Source: Clostridiales bacterium
Lineage (GTDB): Bacteria > Bacillota > Clostridia > Christensenellales > CAG-138
Assembly: GCA_004557245.1 (NCBI GenBank)
Contig: SFEL01000030.1
Span: 1 to 10,385 of the forward strand
DNA length: 10,385 nt
Direction: 5' to 3'
The stretch's first letter is position 1; every line of letters begins with the position of its first letter. Both the position numbers and the translations under genes were made by a program. Under the pieces are notes generated by a model, which had not been told where the DNA came from, searched no databases, and saw only the letters and a program-made list of their open reading frames with translations. Of this stretch, positions 1 through 6,248 are shown in pieces.

Positions 1-23
1 TTCGAATCTCGCCACTCCGACCA
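1..23 (+). other. attP core: 3' end of a tRNA gene (probably tRNA-Pro)
   Basis: The sequence TTCGAAT is a canonical T-loop. It is followed by T-stem CTCGC, acceptor strand CACTCCG, discriminator A and an encoded CCA. The implied 5' strand CGGAGTG with C1-G72 and A73 is typical of bacterial tRNA-Pro; this assignment is inference. Upstream of the other copy (before 10287) the sequence is CGGCAAA, not the GCGAG needed to close the T-stem, so no intact tRNA is present. Integration would restore the host tRNA 3' end, the usual strategy of tyrosine-integrase elements. Confidence 0.75.
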
Positions 24-30
24 GCAGAAT

Positions 31-80
31 AAGGCCCGTTTTCTTAGGAATAGCTAGGAAAACGGGCCTTTTCTTTTTGT
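31..80 (+). terminator. Rho-independent terminator following the tRNA end
   Basis: A perfect 13-bp inverted repeat, AAGGCCCGTTTTC (31-43) and GAAAACGGGCCTT (58-70), has a 14-base loop and is followed by a T-rich tail (TTTTCTTTTTGT). It is oriented to end the tRNA transcript on the plus strand. The minus-strand tail is poorer (TTATTC), so it would stop the integrase transcript less well. A second copy lies at 10317-10366 because of the circle overlap. Confidence 0.8.
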
Positions 81-92
81 CTTTGTGCGGCA

Positions 93-115
93 TTTACCCT
101 TTAATTTACCCTTTA
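93..115 (+). promoter_or_regulatory. Integrase arm-type sites, left of int
   Basis: TTTACCCTTTA occurs twice in tandem (93-103 and 105-115, 12-bp period). Nearly the same double unit, with one mismatch over about 22 bases, lies at 10140-10161 on the other side of the attP core and in the same orientation. Paired direct repeats flanking a core are the expected layout of binding sites for the arm-binding N-terminal domain of a tyrosine integrase. Confidence 0.65.
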
Positions 116-122
116 CAGATTT

Positions 123-1310
123 TTATTGGGCGTTTTTCACGCCCGCCACGGTGCTGATGAAGCGCTCCATGCGGCCCGCGCTGGCCTGCTGCATCTCCTC
201 TGTGCAATGCCCGTAGACCTCCATGGTGAACGCCGCCGTATGGTGGCCGAGGTTGCTCTGCAACGTCTTCAAGTCGTCCCCTGCTTGCAGCGAAGCCACG
301 GCGTAGCTGTGCCGCAGATCATGAAAGCGGAAGCCTTCAATGCCCAACGGCTCCGTGATCCGGTGAAGCGCTGCACGAATGCTGTTTGGAGACAGGTGAC
401 GCCCGCTCTCATCCGTGAAGACCAGGTCTTCCCCATTCTCCCAGACCGGCCCGGCTGCCAGCTTCCAGAGGCGCTGCTGTGCGCGCTGCTCCTTCAGCAC
501 CTCCAGCACGGACGGCGCAACGGCCAGCGCGCGCGGCTTGTCGTTCTTGAGCGTACCGAAGATATACTGCCCCTTGACCTGGTGAAGCTGGCGATAGATG
601 CGGATCATGCCCCGGTCAAAGTCGATGCAGTCCCACGAAAGCGCCAGGATTTCGCCCATGCGCAGGCCGGTGAACAGATCAACTGTGAACAGGCGTTCGT
701 AACGGCTGCCCTTGATCGCCTGTAGAAATGCATAAATCTGCTGCGATTCCATGGGCTTGATATCCGTCTTCTCGATGCGCGGCAGCTTGCAGCGGTCAGA
801 AGGATTGACCTTGATATAGTCCAGCTCGACGGCCTGCTGGAGGGCGCGATGCAGCGTGCCGTGCGTATCCCTGATGGACTTCGTCGAGAGCTGCGTAAAT
901 CCATCGTCACCGCGCAGGAAACCATTGTACATATGCTGGATATGATGCGTGCTCAGATCGGTCAGCTTGATTCTGCCTATGTGCGGCACAAGGCGAACGC
1001 GCACCGTGGAGCGGTACTTGTCCAGCGTGCGCGGTTTGACGCCCACGCAGTAATCATTCAGCCAGGTGTTCAGCCATTGCTCGACCGTCAGCTTAGACGG
1101 CGCGGTATATATACCGTCATCAATAGCCGTCGTGATCTGCTGGAGGCGCTGCCGGACTTCCTTCTGCGTCTTGCCGTAGACGGACTTCTGAATCTGCTTG
1201 CCTGTGCCGGGATCGCGGCCAAGCGTGTAGCGTCCTTCCCAAGTGCCGTCCTTGCGCTGGCGGATTGTGCCGCCGCCCTGGGCGTTACGGGTTGTCTTTT
1301 TTCTGGGCAT
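123..1310 (-). CDS. int: Tyrosine recombinase / integrase (phage/ICE type)
   Basis: A 395-residue site-specific recombinase expected to integrate and excise the element at a tRNA 3' end. An N-terminal arm-binding region (about 12-70, including GTIRQRKDGTWEGRY) is followed by a SAM-like core-binding domain (about 74-165) and a catalytic domain (about 185-385). All catalytic residues are visible: R217 in TGLRMGE, K255 in TLKND, H330 and R333 in HDLRH, H356/H357 in LGHH, and nucleophile Y366 in MEVYGH. Length and order match Tn916/phage-type integrases. The start is fixed by GAGGAGG upstream of the ATG. It overlaps the end of the XRE gene by 26 bp, so the two are probably co-transcribed and translationally coupled. 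The 3' end lies about 100 bp from the attP core, the usual arrangement. Confidence 0.96.
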   Translation of the reverse strand: MPRKKTTRNAQGGGTIRQRKDGTWEGRYTLGRDPGTGKQIQKSVYGKTQKEVRQRLQQITTAIDDGIYTAPSKLTVEQWLNTWLNDYCVGVKPRTLDKYRSTVRVRLVPHIGRIKLTDLSTHHIQHMYNGFLRGDDGFTQLSTKSIRDTHGTLHRALQQAVELDYIKVNPSDRCKLPRIEKTDIKPMESQQIYAFLQAIKGSRYERLFTVDLFTGLRMGEILALSWDCIDFDRGMIRIYRQLHQVKGQYIFGTLKNDKPRALAVAPSVLEVLKEQRAQQRLWKLAAGPVWENGEDLVFTDESGRHLSPNSIRAALHRITEPLGIEGFRFHDLRHSYAVASLQAGDDLKTLQSNLGHHTAAFTMEVYGHCTEEMQQASAGRMERFISTVAGVKNAQ

Positions 1311-1848
1311 GCTTTTCGACCTCCTCTTTTATGCACCCTTCTATCAGACCGTCCATAATCCGCCTGGCTTCTGATTTGTACAGCAGCCCCCAGTCCGCGC
1401 CAAACATCTCATTGCCATCAGGGTCAAGCACCTCAACGTGCTTTCTTTCAGTCTGCAATGTATACTCGACCGACCGCCGGAGATATGCGCCAAAGTCAGT
1501 CCACTCAAAACTATGACTGATGCCGGTGAAAACGAATTCAAAAAACCATGGGGCGTCTTTACATGCAGATACAAAGCCATCGAGGGCTTCTTGAGAAAGT
1601 CCCGTCTGGCAGCCAAGGTCTGAAGCATCCGGCCTGTACCCCGTGAGCAAATAGTCTGTGCTGACATCGAACCGACGCGCAAGGCTTACTACTGTCTCGT
1701 TGCTCGGTGAGCGATCGCCGCGCTCCCACATTCCAATAGCCGAGGGCGAAGCATCGACGGCTTGGCCAAGAGCTTCCCGGCTCATGCCCTCCTTCTCCCT
1801 GAGCGCTTTCAAACGTTCGCCAAAGGCTTTGTCGAATTCCGTTCCCAT
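1285..1848 (-). CDS. XRE-family helix-turn-helix transcriptional regulator
   Basis: A 187-residue protein. An N-terminal Cro/CI-type HTH (about residues 6-65, with ERLKALREKEGMSREALGQ, SAIGMWERGDRSPS and LARRFDVSTDYLLTG) is followed by a C-terminal part of about 115 residues that I do not recognise. It carries no visible S24 peptidase or metallopeptidase motif. I chose the ATG at 1848 because GGAGG lies five bases upstream; a GTG at 1860 is in frame but places the SD inside the gene. It is transcribed divergently from the Xis/primase operon and just upstream of int. By family precedent it is the repressor of the divergent promoter and controls the quiescent/excised switch. The target sites proposed between 1864 and 1947 are inference. 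Confidence 0.9.
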   Translation of the reverse strand: MGTEFDKAFGERLKALREKEGMSREALGQAVDASPSAIGMWERGDRSPSNETVVSLARRFDVSTDYLLTGYRPDASDLGCQTGLSQEALDGFVSACKDAPWFFEFVFTGISHSFEWTDFGAYLRRSVEYTLQTERKHVEVLDPDGNEMFGADWGLLYKSEARRIMDGLIEGCIKEEVEKHAQKKDNP

Positions 1849-1863
1849 CATATCCTCCACTAC

Positions 1864-1888
1864 ATACTGTCAGACCAGATGCCAGTAT
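1864..1888. promoter_or_regulatory. Candidate XRE operator and minus-strand -10 region
   Basis: An inverted repeat ATACTG (1864-1869) / CAGTAT (1883-1888) lies just upstream of the XRE start. On the minus strand TATACT (1884-1889) could be its -10, but no good -35 is visible. A related half site AGTATAG occurs at about 1951, just after the divergent plus-strand -10. The layout suits autoregulation, but no binding can be shown from sequence. Confidence 0.4.
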
Positions 1889-1918
1889 AGGCGCAATCTT
1901 CACATTATGTTACTTTTA

Positions 1919-1947
1919 TTGAATGCCTTCACATATTGTGCTATAAT
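1919..1947 (+). promoter_or_regulatory. Promoter of the xis-primase operon
   Basis: A -35 TTGAAT (1919-1924) and a perfect -10 TATAAT (1942-1947) are separated by exactly 17 bp. They lie about 60 bp upstream of the first plus-strand gene, in the divergent gap with the repressor gene. This is a good housekeeping-sigma promoter and the natural target for the XRE repressor. Confidence 0.75.
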
Positions 1948-2010
1948 AGAAGTATAGAATACATGGGGGGATTTGTCAACCCTCTTCATGAAAACCAAGG
2001 AGGATAGATT

Positions 2011-2202
2011 ATGAGCGACAACCGATTTATGACAGTAGCCGAAGTGCGAAAGGTGCTCGGCATCAGCAAGAATTCAGCGTACACGCTGGTTTCTCGCAGC
2101 GACTTCCCCTCGTTCCGGGCGGGAAAGGTCATCCGAATTCCCGTGAAGCAGTTCGAGGAATGGGTCGACCGCCAGGTCAAGAGCGGTCAGATCGTGGGGT
2201 GA
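2011..2202 (+). CDS. Excisionase / AlpA-type small HTH DNA-binding protein
   Basis: A 63-residue protein. Its core, MTVAEVRKVLGISKNSAYTLV, then FPSFRAGKVIRIPVKQFEEWVDRQ, is the MerR-like winged-helix fold of the helix_turn_helix_17 / excisionase family. Such proteins bend DNA at attP to bias the integrase toward excision, and some activate early operons. AAGGAGGA lies eight bases before the ATG. It is first in the plus-strand operon and ends seven bases before the primase-helicase start. Calling it a true Xis rather than another small regulator is inference from position and fold. Confidence 0.85.
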   Translation: MSDNRFMTVAEVRKVLGISKNSAYTLVSRSDFPSFRAGKVIRIPVKQFEEWVDRQVKSGQIVG

Positions 2203-2209
2203 GGCGCGA

Positions 2210-4189
2210 TTGAGCACTGTACCCGACCACGCGATTGAATATGCCCGCAGGGGCATGCGCGTGTTTCCCTGCAATCCTGCGACAAAGACACCGTATACAG
2301 CACACGGTTTCAAGGACGCCTCAACAGACGAGCGCCAGATTCGTGAATGGTGGGCGCAAAATCCTGATGCAATGATCGGTTTCCACCCTGGAGACGATAT
2401 CGTGGTTATCGACGTGGATCTGAAAGAGGACGGTTCCTCAGGCTATGACACCCTCAAACGTCTTGAGGCGAAATACGGAAAGCTCCCGGATACCGTGTGC
2501 AGCCAAACACCCAGAGGCGGACGGCATTTCTTCTTCCGCACAAGCGGACACGCCATGAGAGGGCTGAACGGCACAAACGTATTCGGGCCAAACTCATGCG
2601 TCGATATCCGCGGAAACGGCGGGTACGTCATTCTCCCGCCGTCAGCAAGGGCCGACGGCAGACAATATGAGTGGATCGTGGCACCCAGCGAAAGTACCTT
2701 TGCAGACGTTCCAGAGTGGGTGCTTAATGAAATCGGACGCAACAAGCTGCAGCATAGGCCCGCTGAAGAATCGAGCGAAGTTCAAGAACCGATCTATGAA
2801 GGAAGCCGCGACAGCCAGCTAACCTCTATCGCCGGGGCTCTGCGTCGTGTAGGCCTGGGGGCAGAGGCTATCGAATCCGCATTGATGGACATAAACGCTG
2901 AGCGCTGTGTGCCGCCCCTGCCGGATGACCAGGTTTCGAAAATCGCGCGCAGTGTCTGCCGGTACGCGCCACAGCCGCCCAGCGCCAAGAGCAAGAAGGT
3001 CGTGCAGGAGGATGTAGAGCGTCTTCTTATCGACCAGGGCATCGGCGTCCTGTATAACACGCTCACAGGTGATCTGGAAGTAAAGGGCGTGCCCAATGGC
3101 TACTCTTCAGAAAATGCCCTCAACACGCTGCCCATCTACCTGAGCGACGCGTTCGCCAAGATCGGGCGCAGCATAACACCCACCCGCATAGCGGATTACC
3201 TGGGAGCTATCGCCGACAAGAACCGATACAACCCGGTCGATGACCTTCTCATGCGTGTGGAATGGGATCATCAAGACCGTCTGGAGGATGTTTACAGCAT
3301 TCTGGGTCTCGCGCCGCATGACCATCAGGGGCGCACCTATGTGCGCAAATGGCTCCATCAGTGCATCGCGCTTGCCCTGAACGATGAGTCGCACCCGGTC
3401 GGTGCAGACGGCGTGCTCGTGCTGCAAGGGCCGCAAGGATGCGGAAAAACGCTCTTCGCCCGCAGAATCGCCATGCGCCCGGAGTGGTTTGCAGAGGGCG
3501 TGCAGATCGACACGAAGGATAAAGACTGCCTCATTCAGGCGACAAGGCCCTGGATTGCAGAGCTGGGTGAGTTCGACAGCACAGCGAAGAAAGAGCAGAC
3601 CGACCTGAAAGCGTTTATCACGCGCGCATTTGATGACATCCGCAAGCCGTATGCGCGCAGCGCCGTCCGGCGTCCGCGCCGCACATCCTTCATCGCTACG
3701 GTGAACCCCGCCGAATTCCTCCGGGACGATACCGGAAGCCGCCGCTGGTGGGTTATCCACGTCAACCAGATTGACCGCAGGCGTCTCCTCGACCTCCAGC
3801 CCGAGTGGTTTGAGCAGTTGTGGGCACAGGTATACTCGACGCTGTACCTCAAAGACAAAAACGGTTTCCGGCTGACGGACAAAGAGCAGAAGCTCCTCCA
3901 GCAGGAAAACGAACAGTATGCAATGCCCCTCCCCGGTGAGCTTGAGCTTCGTGATCTGCTGGACTTCGATATGCCGGAGGATAAATGGCCGAGATTGACC
4001 ATCACAGAATTGATGCAGGCCATGCCGAGAACATGCCGGATCACCGCAAATCAACTCGGCAGAATCGTTCATAAGCTGGCGAAAGAGGACAATCGCGTGC
4101 GGATCACACGTCCAAAGAACAAAGTGCGCTATTATCTGCCGCTCATCAACCCCTCATTCAGCCAATGGGGAGACGCGGACGCGCTTTGA
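2210..4189 (+). CDS. Bifunctional primase-polymerase / VapE-type helicase replication protein
   Basis: A 659-residue replication initiator. Residues about 5-175 form an archaeo-eukaryotic PriPol domain (VVIDVDLK with D68 and D70; RGGRHFF with H105), followed by a PriCT-like helical segment (about 198-252). From about 345 comes a VapE/SF3-like ATPase: Walker A GPQGCGKT (407-414), Walker B-like WIAELGEFD (448-456), sensor IATVNP (495-500) and an arginine-finger stretch DTGSRRWW (507-514). The C-terminus (about 595-645) looks like a winged helix that could bind the iterons just downstream. The start is TTG with GGGGTGAGG upstream; the next Met (residue 16) would cut the first PriPol strand, so TTG is preferred. 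This organisation matches replication proteins of phage satellites and islands, implying that the excised circle replicates autonomously. Confidence 0.93.
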   Translation: MSTVPDHAIEYARRGMRVFPCNPATKTPYTAHGFKDASTDERQIREWWAQNPDAMIGFHPGDDIVVIDVDLKEDGSSGYDTLKRLEAKYGKLPDTVCSQTPRGGRHFFFRTSGHAMRGLNGTNVFGPNSCVDIRGNGGYVILPPSARADGRQYEWIVAPSESTFADVPEWVLNEIGRNKLQHRPAEESSEVQEPIYEGSRDSQLTSIAGALRRVGLGAEAIESALMDINAERCVPPLPDDQVSKIARSVCRYAPQPPSAKSKKVVQEDVERLLIDQGIGVLYNTLTGDLEVKGVPNGYSSENALNTLPIYLSDAFAKIGRSITPTRIADYLGAIADKNRYNPVDDLLMRVEWDHQDRLEDVYSILGLAPHDHQGRTYVRKWLHQCIALALNDESHPVGADGVLVLQGPQGCGKTLFARRIAMRPEWFAEGVQIDTKDKDCLIQATRPWIAELGEFDSTAKKEQTDLKAFITRAFDDIRKPYARSAVRRPRRTSFIATVNPAEFLRDDTGSRRWWVIHVNQIDRRRLLDLQPEWFEQLWAQVYSTLYLKDKNGFRLTDKEQKLLQQENEQYAMPLPGELELRDLLDFDMPEDKWPRLTITELMQAMPRTCRITANQLGRIVHKLAKEDNRVRITRPKNKVRYYLPLINPSFSQWGDADAL

Positions 4190-4192
4190 TAC

Positions 4193-4500
4193 GGGGGTTA
4201 GGGCAAGAGGCTATCCCTGTCAGTACACATTTTCTCCTGCCCTAACCCTCATTTTCCCTTGTAATATCTAGCTTTTATTATATGTGGTTAGGTAGGTTAG
4301 GACGATTATGTATAAAAGAGATGTATTCTATATAAGGTGCATAGAGAGCATACAATGACGCAGAGATTGTTCGCAAATCTTTTTCACAAGTCTTTTGCTC
4401 ACTTTCAGCCTCACCGTCCTAACCACCCTGATTTTTATAGTTATTGTTTGATTTTTGAGTACCCGGCTCGCGCCTTATACCCCATGGCAACCCTAACCCG
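4193..4500. other. Probable replication origin: GGTTAGG iterons flanking AT-rich DNA
   Basis: Six copies of the core GGTTAGG lie in the gap after the primase-helicase gene: plus-strand copies at 4196, 4286 and 4295, and minus-strand copies at about 4240, 4418 and 4491. Pairs form inverted repeats. GGGTTAGGGC (4195-4204) matches GCCCTAACCC (4239-4248) perfectly, and GGTTAGGACG (4295-4304) matches CGTCCTAACC (4415-4424). Most of the DNA between 4249 and 4460 is AT-rich. Iterons around an AT-rich segment next to a PriPol/VapE gene is the origin layout known for SaPI-like satellites; function here is inferred. No credible gene lies in 4190-4541. Confidence 0.7.
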
Positions 4501-4541
4501 GGTGAGTGTTCCCGCCCCCGACACCATGAAAGGAGCGCAGT

Positions 4542-5273
4542 ATGGATCAGACCGAACTGTGCTCCGTCCCTGCACTTGCCCGCCGCGCCGCTTCACACGA
4601 TCCCGAAGCCATCGAGATGCTCTGGTGCAAAGTGAAGCGCCTCGCCTATTCCGTCGCACGCCGCTACGCAGCCTCGTCCTCCGTAGATATCGACGATCTT
4701 CTCCAATGCGCGTTTTTCGCCATGCTGGACACCGTTCAAAGCTACGACGAGGAAAAGAACGCATTCAGTACCGCCTTCGTCTATCGTGTACGAAGAGCAT
4801 GCGCGGATGCGCTCGGCCTCCGCCGCAAGCATGTGGACGAGATCGCCTGTCTTGATGCGCCGCTTGATGCTGAAGACGCAGACTCAAGCCGCATTGACAT
4901 GGTTGAGGACGAAAGCGTTCGCCCCTTCTATGAAGCCATTGAAAAAGAGGAGCTGCGCGAAAGCGTTCGCTCAGCCGTCGCTGATCTTCCCGAAGAACAG
5001 CAGGCCGTAATTGATTGGAGGTATTACCGCAGCGCCACACTGCAGCAAACCGGAGACCACATGAAGATGTCCGCCGAACAGGTACGCACGCTGGAGGGAA
5101 AAGCCCTGCACACACTGCGCAAGAATCGTGTGCTTCGTCTTCTCTATCAGCCGCCTGAACCCCAATGCCCATATTCTTCCATTGATGATTACCCAACAGG
5201 CCTGTCCGCTTTCAGGCGCTCCGGCGTCTCAAGCATCGAGCAGGCCGTACTATCACACCACAGCCGGCAGTAA
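4542..5273 (+). CDS. Sigma-70-family-like RNA polymerase sigma factor
   Basis: A 243-residue protein. Region 2 is recognisable at about 24-93 (ARRYA, VDIDDLLQCAFFAMLDTVQSY, FVYRVRRACAD), matching the conserved core-binding and -10 recognition helices. Region 4 is at about 140-200 (LPEEQQAVIDWRYY, then QQTGDHMKMSAEQVRTLEGKALHTLR), the HTH that reads -35 elements. Region 3 is absent and the linker is acidic. A tail of about 40 residues is not recognised. AAAGGAG seven bases before the ATG sets the start. It follows the origin region and precedes a small cysteine protein by 19 bases, probably in one operon. Such factors recur in Clostridia phages and mobile elements and may drive late element genes. 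The promoters I can see here are of the host housekeeping type, so its targets are unknown. Confidence 0.85.
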   Translation: MDQTELCSVPALARRAASHDPEAIEMLWCKVKRLAYSVARRYAASSSVDIDDLLQCAFFAMLDTVQSYDEEKNAFSTAFVYRVRRACADALGLRRKHVDEIACLDAPLDAEDADSSRIDMVEDESVRPFYEAIEKEELRESVRSAVADLPEEQQAVIDWRYYRSATLQQTGDHMKMSAEQVRTLEGKALHTLRKNRVLRLLYQPPEPQCPYSSIDDYPTGLSAFRRSGVSSIEQAVLSHHSRQ

Positions 5274-5292
5274 TCCGGCAGAAAGGCAAGAC

Positions 5293-5559
5293 ATGCTTAA
5301 ATACGACGACAGACTCATTTGTCCGATTCGCTCCGCTGCGTCTCCGATTGATAAGGTTTGCGCAGATAAAGAGTGCGCCTGGTTTAACGAAACGACTAAC
5401 GGCTGCGCAATGTACGCACTCGGTACGCTTTGCGACGCGCTCACAGGCTACGACGAGACCACTGTTCCGGTGTTCCATGTTCGGCGCCTCAAGGATACAG
5501 ACGTAATCGTAGGCGGCCACGTCGAGAGCGAAACTGCCCTCGGTTCAAACGAGGGTTGA
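5293..5559 (+). CDS. Small four-cysteine hypothetical protein, possible zinc-binding
   Basis: An 88-residue protein. Its N-terminal half carries four cysteines spaced C-X12-C-X4-C-X9-C (CPIRSA, then KVCADKECAWF, then GCAMYAL), a pattern seen in small putative zinc-ribbon proteins of Clostridia mobile elements. The C-terminal half is unremarkable. I cannot name a family or function. The ATG at 5293 has GAAAGG upstream; an in-frame start further upstream would overlap the sigma gene and lacks a ribosome site. It lies 19 bases after the sigma gene. Its stop codon TGA is embedded in the -35 box TTGACA of the following small-RNA promoter, so the end of the gene and the start of the RNA unit are interlocked. 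Confidence 0.7.
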   Translation: MLKYDDRLICPIRSAASPIDKVCADKECAWFNETTNGCAMYALGTLCDALTGYDETTVPVFHVRRLKDTDVIVGGHVESETALGSNEG

Positions 5560-5585
5560 CACCGCAGCAGCGAAAGCGCTATAAT
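5556..5585 (+). promoter_or_regulatory. Consensus promoter of small RNA 1
   Basis: Perfect -35 TTGACA (5556-5561) and perfect -10 TATAAT (5580-5585) are separated by 18 bp. The predicted start, near 5591, falls two bases before the hairpin stem. No open reading frame of note follows before the hairpin's T-run. Confidence 0.85.
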
Positions 5586-5590
5586 AAAAA

Positions 5591-5657
5591 GCACCAGCTT
5601 GGGAGGCATCGACCGGCAATTGGAGCCTAGTAGACACCCTTCCAAGCTGGTTTTTTA
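5591..5657 (+). ncRNA. Candidate small hairpin RNA, copy 1
   Basis: An RNA of about 66 nt predicted from a consensus promoter and a U-run. A 14-bp stem pairs ACCAGCTTGGGAGG (5593-5606) with CCTTCCAAGCTGGT (5638-5651), with one G-U pair, and is followed by TTTTTT. The stem therefore doubles as an intrinsic terminator. The large loop contains GGCAATTGGAGCCTAGTAG (5615-5633), which can form a small GGC/GCC hairpin with loop AATTGGA and a single-stranded TAGTAGA. The same core recurs in copy 2 on the other strand. The minus-strand reading also has a T-run (GCTTTTTATTA), so a bidirectional terminator is the simpler alternative. The conserved loop and private promoter argue for an RNA. I do not recognise a known family. 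Confidence 0.65.
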
Positions 5658-5995
5658 TGTTGTGTTCTTCTGCCCTACCCCCCGTTATGTATTCGGGCGC
5701 GATCAAGCACGTCACTTCAAGCTTTCATCTAATGTTGTTATTGTTTTATAATATAATTCTCATTTTTCACCCGCCCGGCAGTGGTGGATTTGAGCGTGCT
5801 GAAGTATATACACTACAGTATAGCACTCCCCCCGGGGGGTCCATTCCGCATCCCCCGCCCCCCATCCGTCACAGGATTTTCGTTTTCTCAGGCACAGCAA
5901 GAAAAACAAGAAAAAAAAAGAAAGCAACGCCTTCCTCCCCTTCATTGGTCTATGGGTGCCGCTCGTCTTGCTCCTCTGCTCAAAGGATCACACAC
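5658..5995. other. AT/homopolymer-rich spacer without a recognised gene
   Basis: About 340 bases between small RNA 1 and small RNA 3. It contains an AT-rich patch with a TATAAT (about 5746) lacking a -35, a 12-bp palindrome CCCCCCGGGGGG at 5828-5839, C-rich runs, and an A-rich stretch near 5900-5925 that reads as a T-run on the minus strand. No reading frame here has a ribosome site or recognisable protein features. Confidence 0.5.
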
Positions 5996-6064
5996 AAATA
6001 AAAGCGCCTTCCGAAAATGGAAAGCGCTCTATAGAAAAAGGAAGTGTGCATGACCCGTCCCTGC
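5996..6064 (-). ncRNA. Candidate small RNA 3 (promoter-to-terminator, about 69 nt)
   Basis: A minus-strand transcript should start near 6064, seven bases after a perfect -10. It should end after the hairpin AGCGCTTTCC / GGAAGGCGCT (6028-6019 and 6012-6003, loop ATTTTC) and its tail TTTATTTG. It does not share the loop core of RNAs 1 and 2. It contains an ATG opening a 23-codon frame, but that frame runs through the terminator, so I do not call a peptide. Confidence 0.55.
6003..6028 (-). terminator. Intrinsic terminator of small RNA 3
   Basis: A 10-bp stem with one G-U pair on the minus strand is followed by TTTATTTGTG. On the plus strand the same hairpin has an A-C mismatch and is followed by CTATAG, so only the minus direction is credible. 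Confidence 0.7.
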
Positions 6065-6070
6065 CGTTCT

Positions 6071-6099
6071 ATTATATCATCATATCTTTTTTATGTCAA
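6071..6099 (-). promoter_or_regulatory. Perfect consensus promoter, minus strand
   Basis: On the minus strand TTGACA (6099-6094) and TATAAT (6076-6071) are separated by exactly 17 bp, the ideal housekeeping promoter. It fires toward 6064 and drives the small RNA 3 unit. It is the strongest-looking promoter in the window. Confidence 0.85.
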
Positions 6100-6144
6100 T
6101 AGCTATCTGTGAGTCGGCGTAATTCTCACTCAGCCTTTTCAACA

Positions 6145-6206
6145 GATAAACCAGCGCAGAGGCCTCTACTAGGCTCCAATTGCCGCTTGAATCCTCTGCG
6201 CTGGTT
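6145..6206 (-). ncRNA. Candidate small hairpin RNA, copy 2 (inverted relative to copy 1)
   Basis: On the minus strand the predicted transcript begins AAACCAGCGCAGAGG and closes with CCTCTGCGCTGGTTT, a perfect stem of 15-17 bp (6193-6209 with 6146-6162). The loop carries the same 21-base core as copy 1 (6165-6185), containing GGCAATTGGAGCCTAGTAG. Stem positions 7-8 change from UU/AA in copy 1 to GC/GC here, so pairing is kept while sequence changes. As in copy 1, transcription should begin at the foot of the stem. The 3' tail TTTATCTGTTG is a weak terminator, so the transcript may run on as far as 5996. Confidence 0.65.
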
Positions 6207-6212
6207 TATTCT

Positions 6213-6241
6213 ATTATACAAGCATTCGCGCCCCAGGTCAA
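6213..6241 (-). promoter_or_regulatory. Promoter of small RNA 2
   Basis: On the minus strand -35 TTGACC (6241-6236) and perfect -10 TATAAT (6218-6213) are separated by 17 bp. The predicted start is near 6206, at the base of the RNA 2 stem, the same geometry as RNA 1. Confidence 0.8.
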
Positions 6242-6248
6242 CAGCCCT

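Larger units (their letters stand above)
1..99. repeat. Left copy of 99-bp terminal direct repeat (circle junction)
   Basis: Bases 1-99 are identical to 10287-10385. Both copies begin at a tRNA T-loop and end inside an integrase arm site (TTTACCC). In an integrated element, chromosomal DNA rather than arm-site DNA should follow the right-hand copy. The repeat also starts exactly at base 1 and stops exactly at the last base. I therefore read it as the overlap of a circular molecule of about 10,286 bp, probably an assembly overlap, rather than as attL/attR. Confidence 0.85.

Noticed and set aside
4337..4541. Short open frame upstream of the sigma gene
   Set aside because: It lacks a ribosome site, spans the AT-rich origin and iterons, and continues out of frame into the sigma gene.
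5828..5839. CCCCCCGGGGGG palindrome
   Set aside because: Striking, but isolated, with no repeat partner or gene context; reported only as part of the spacer.
5987..6053. Hydrophobic 23-residue peptide on the minus strand (possible type I toxin)
   Set aside because: The frame continues through the intrinsic terminator of small RNA 3 and has only a weak ribosome site.
5591..6206. Hammerhead, HDV-like, pistol or retron RNA identity for the twin hairpins
   Set aside because: No CUGAUGA/GAAA hammerhead core or other remembered catalytic core is present, and there is no reverse transcriptase in the window.
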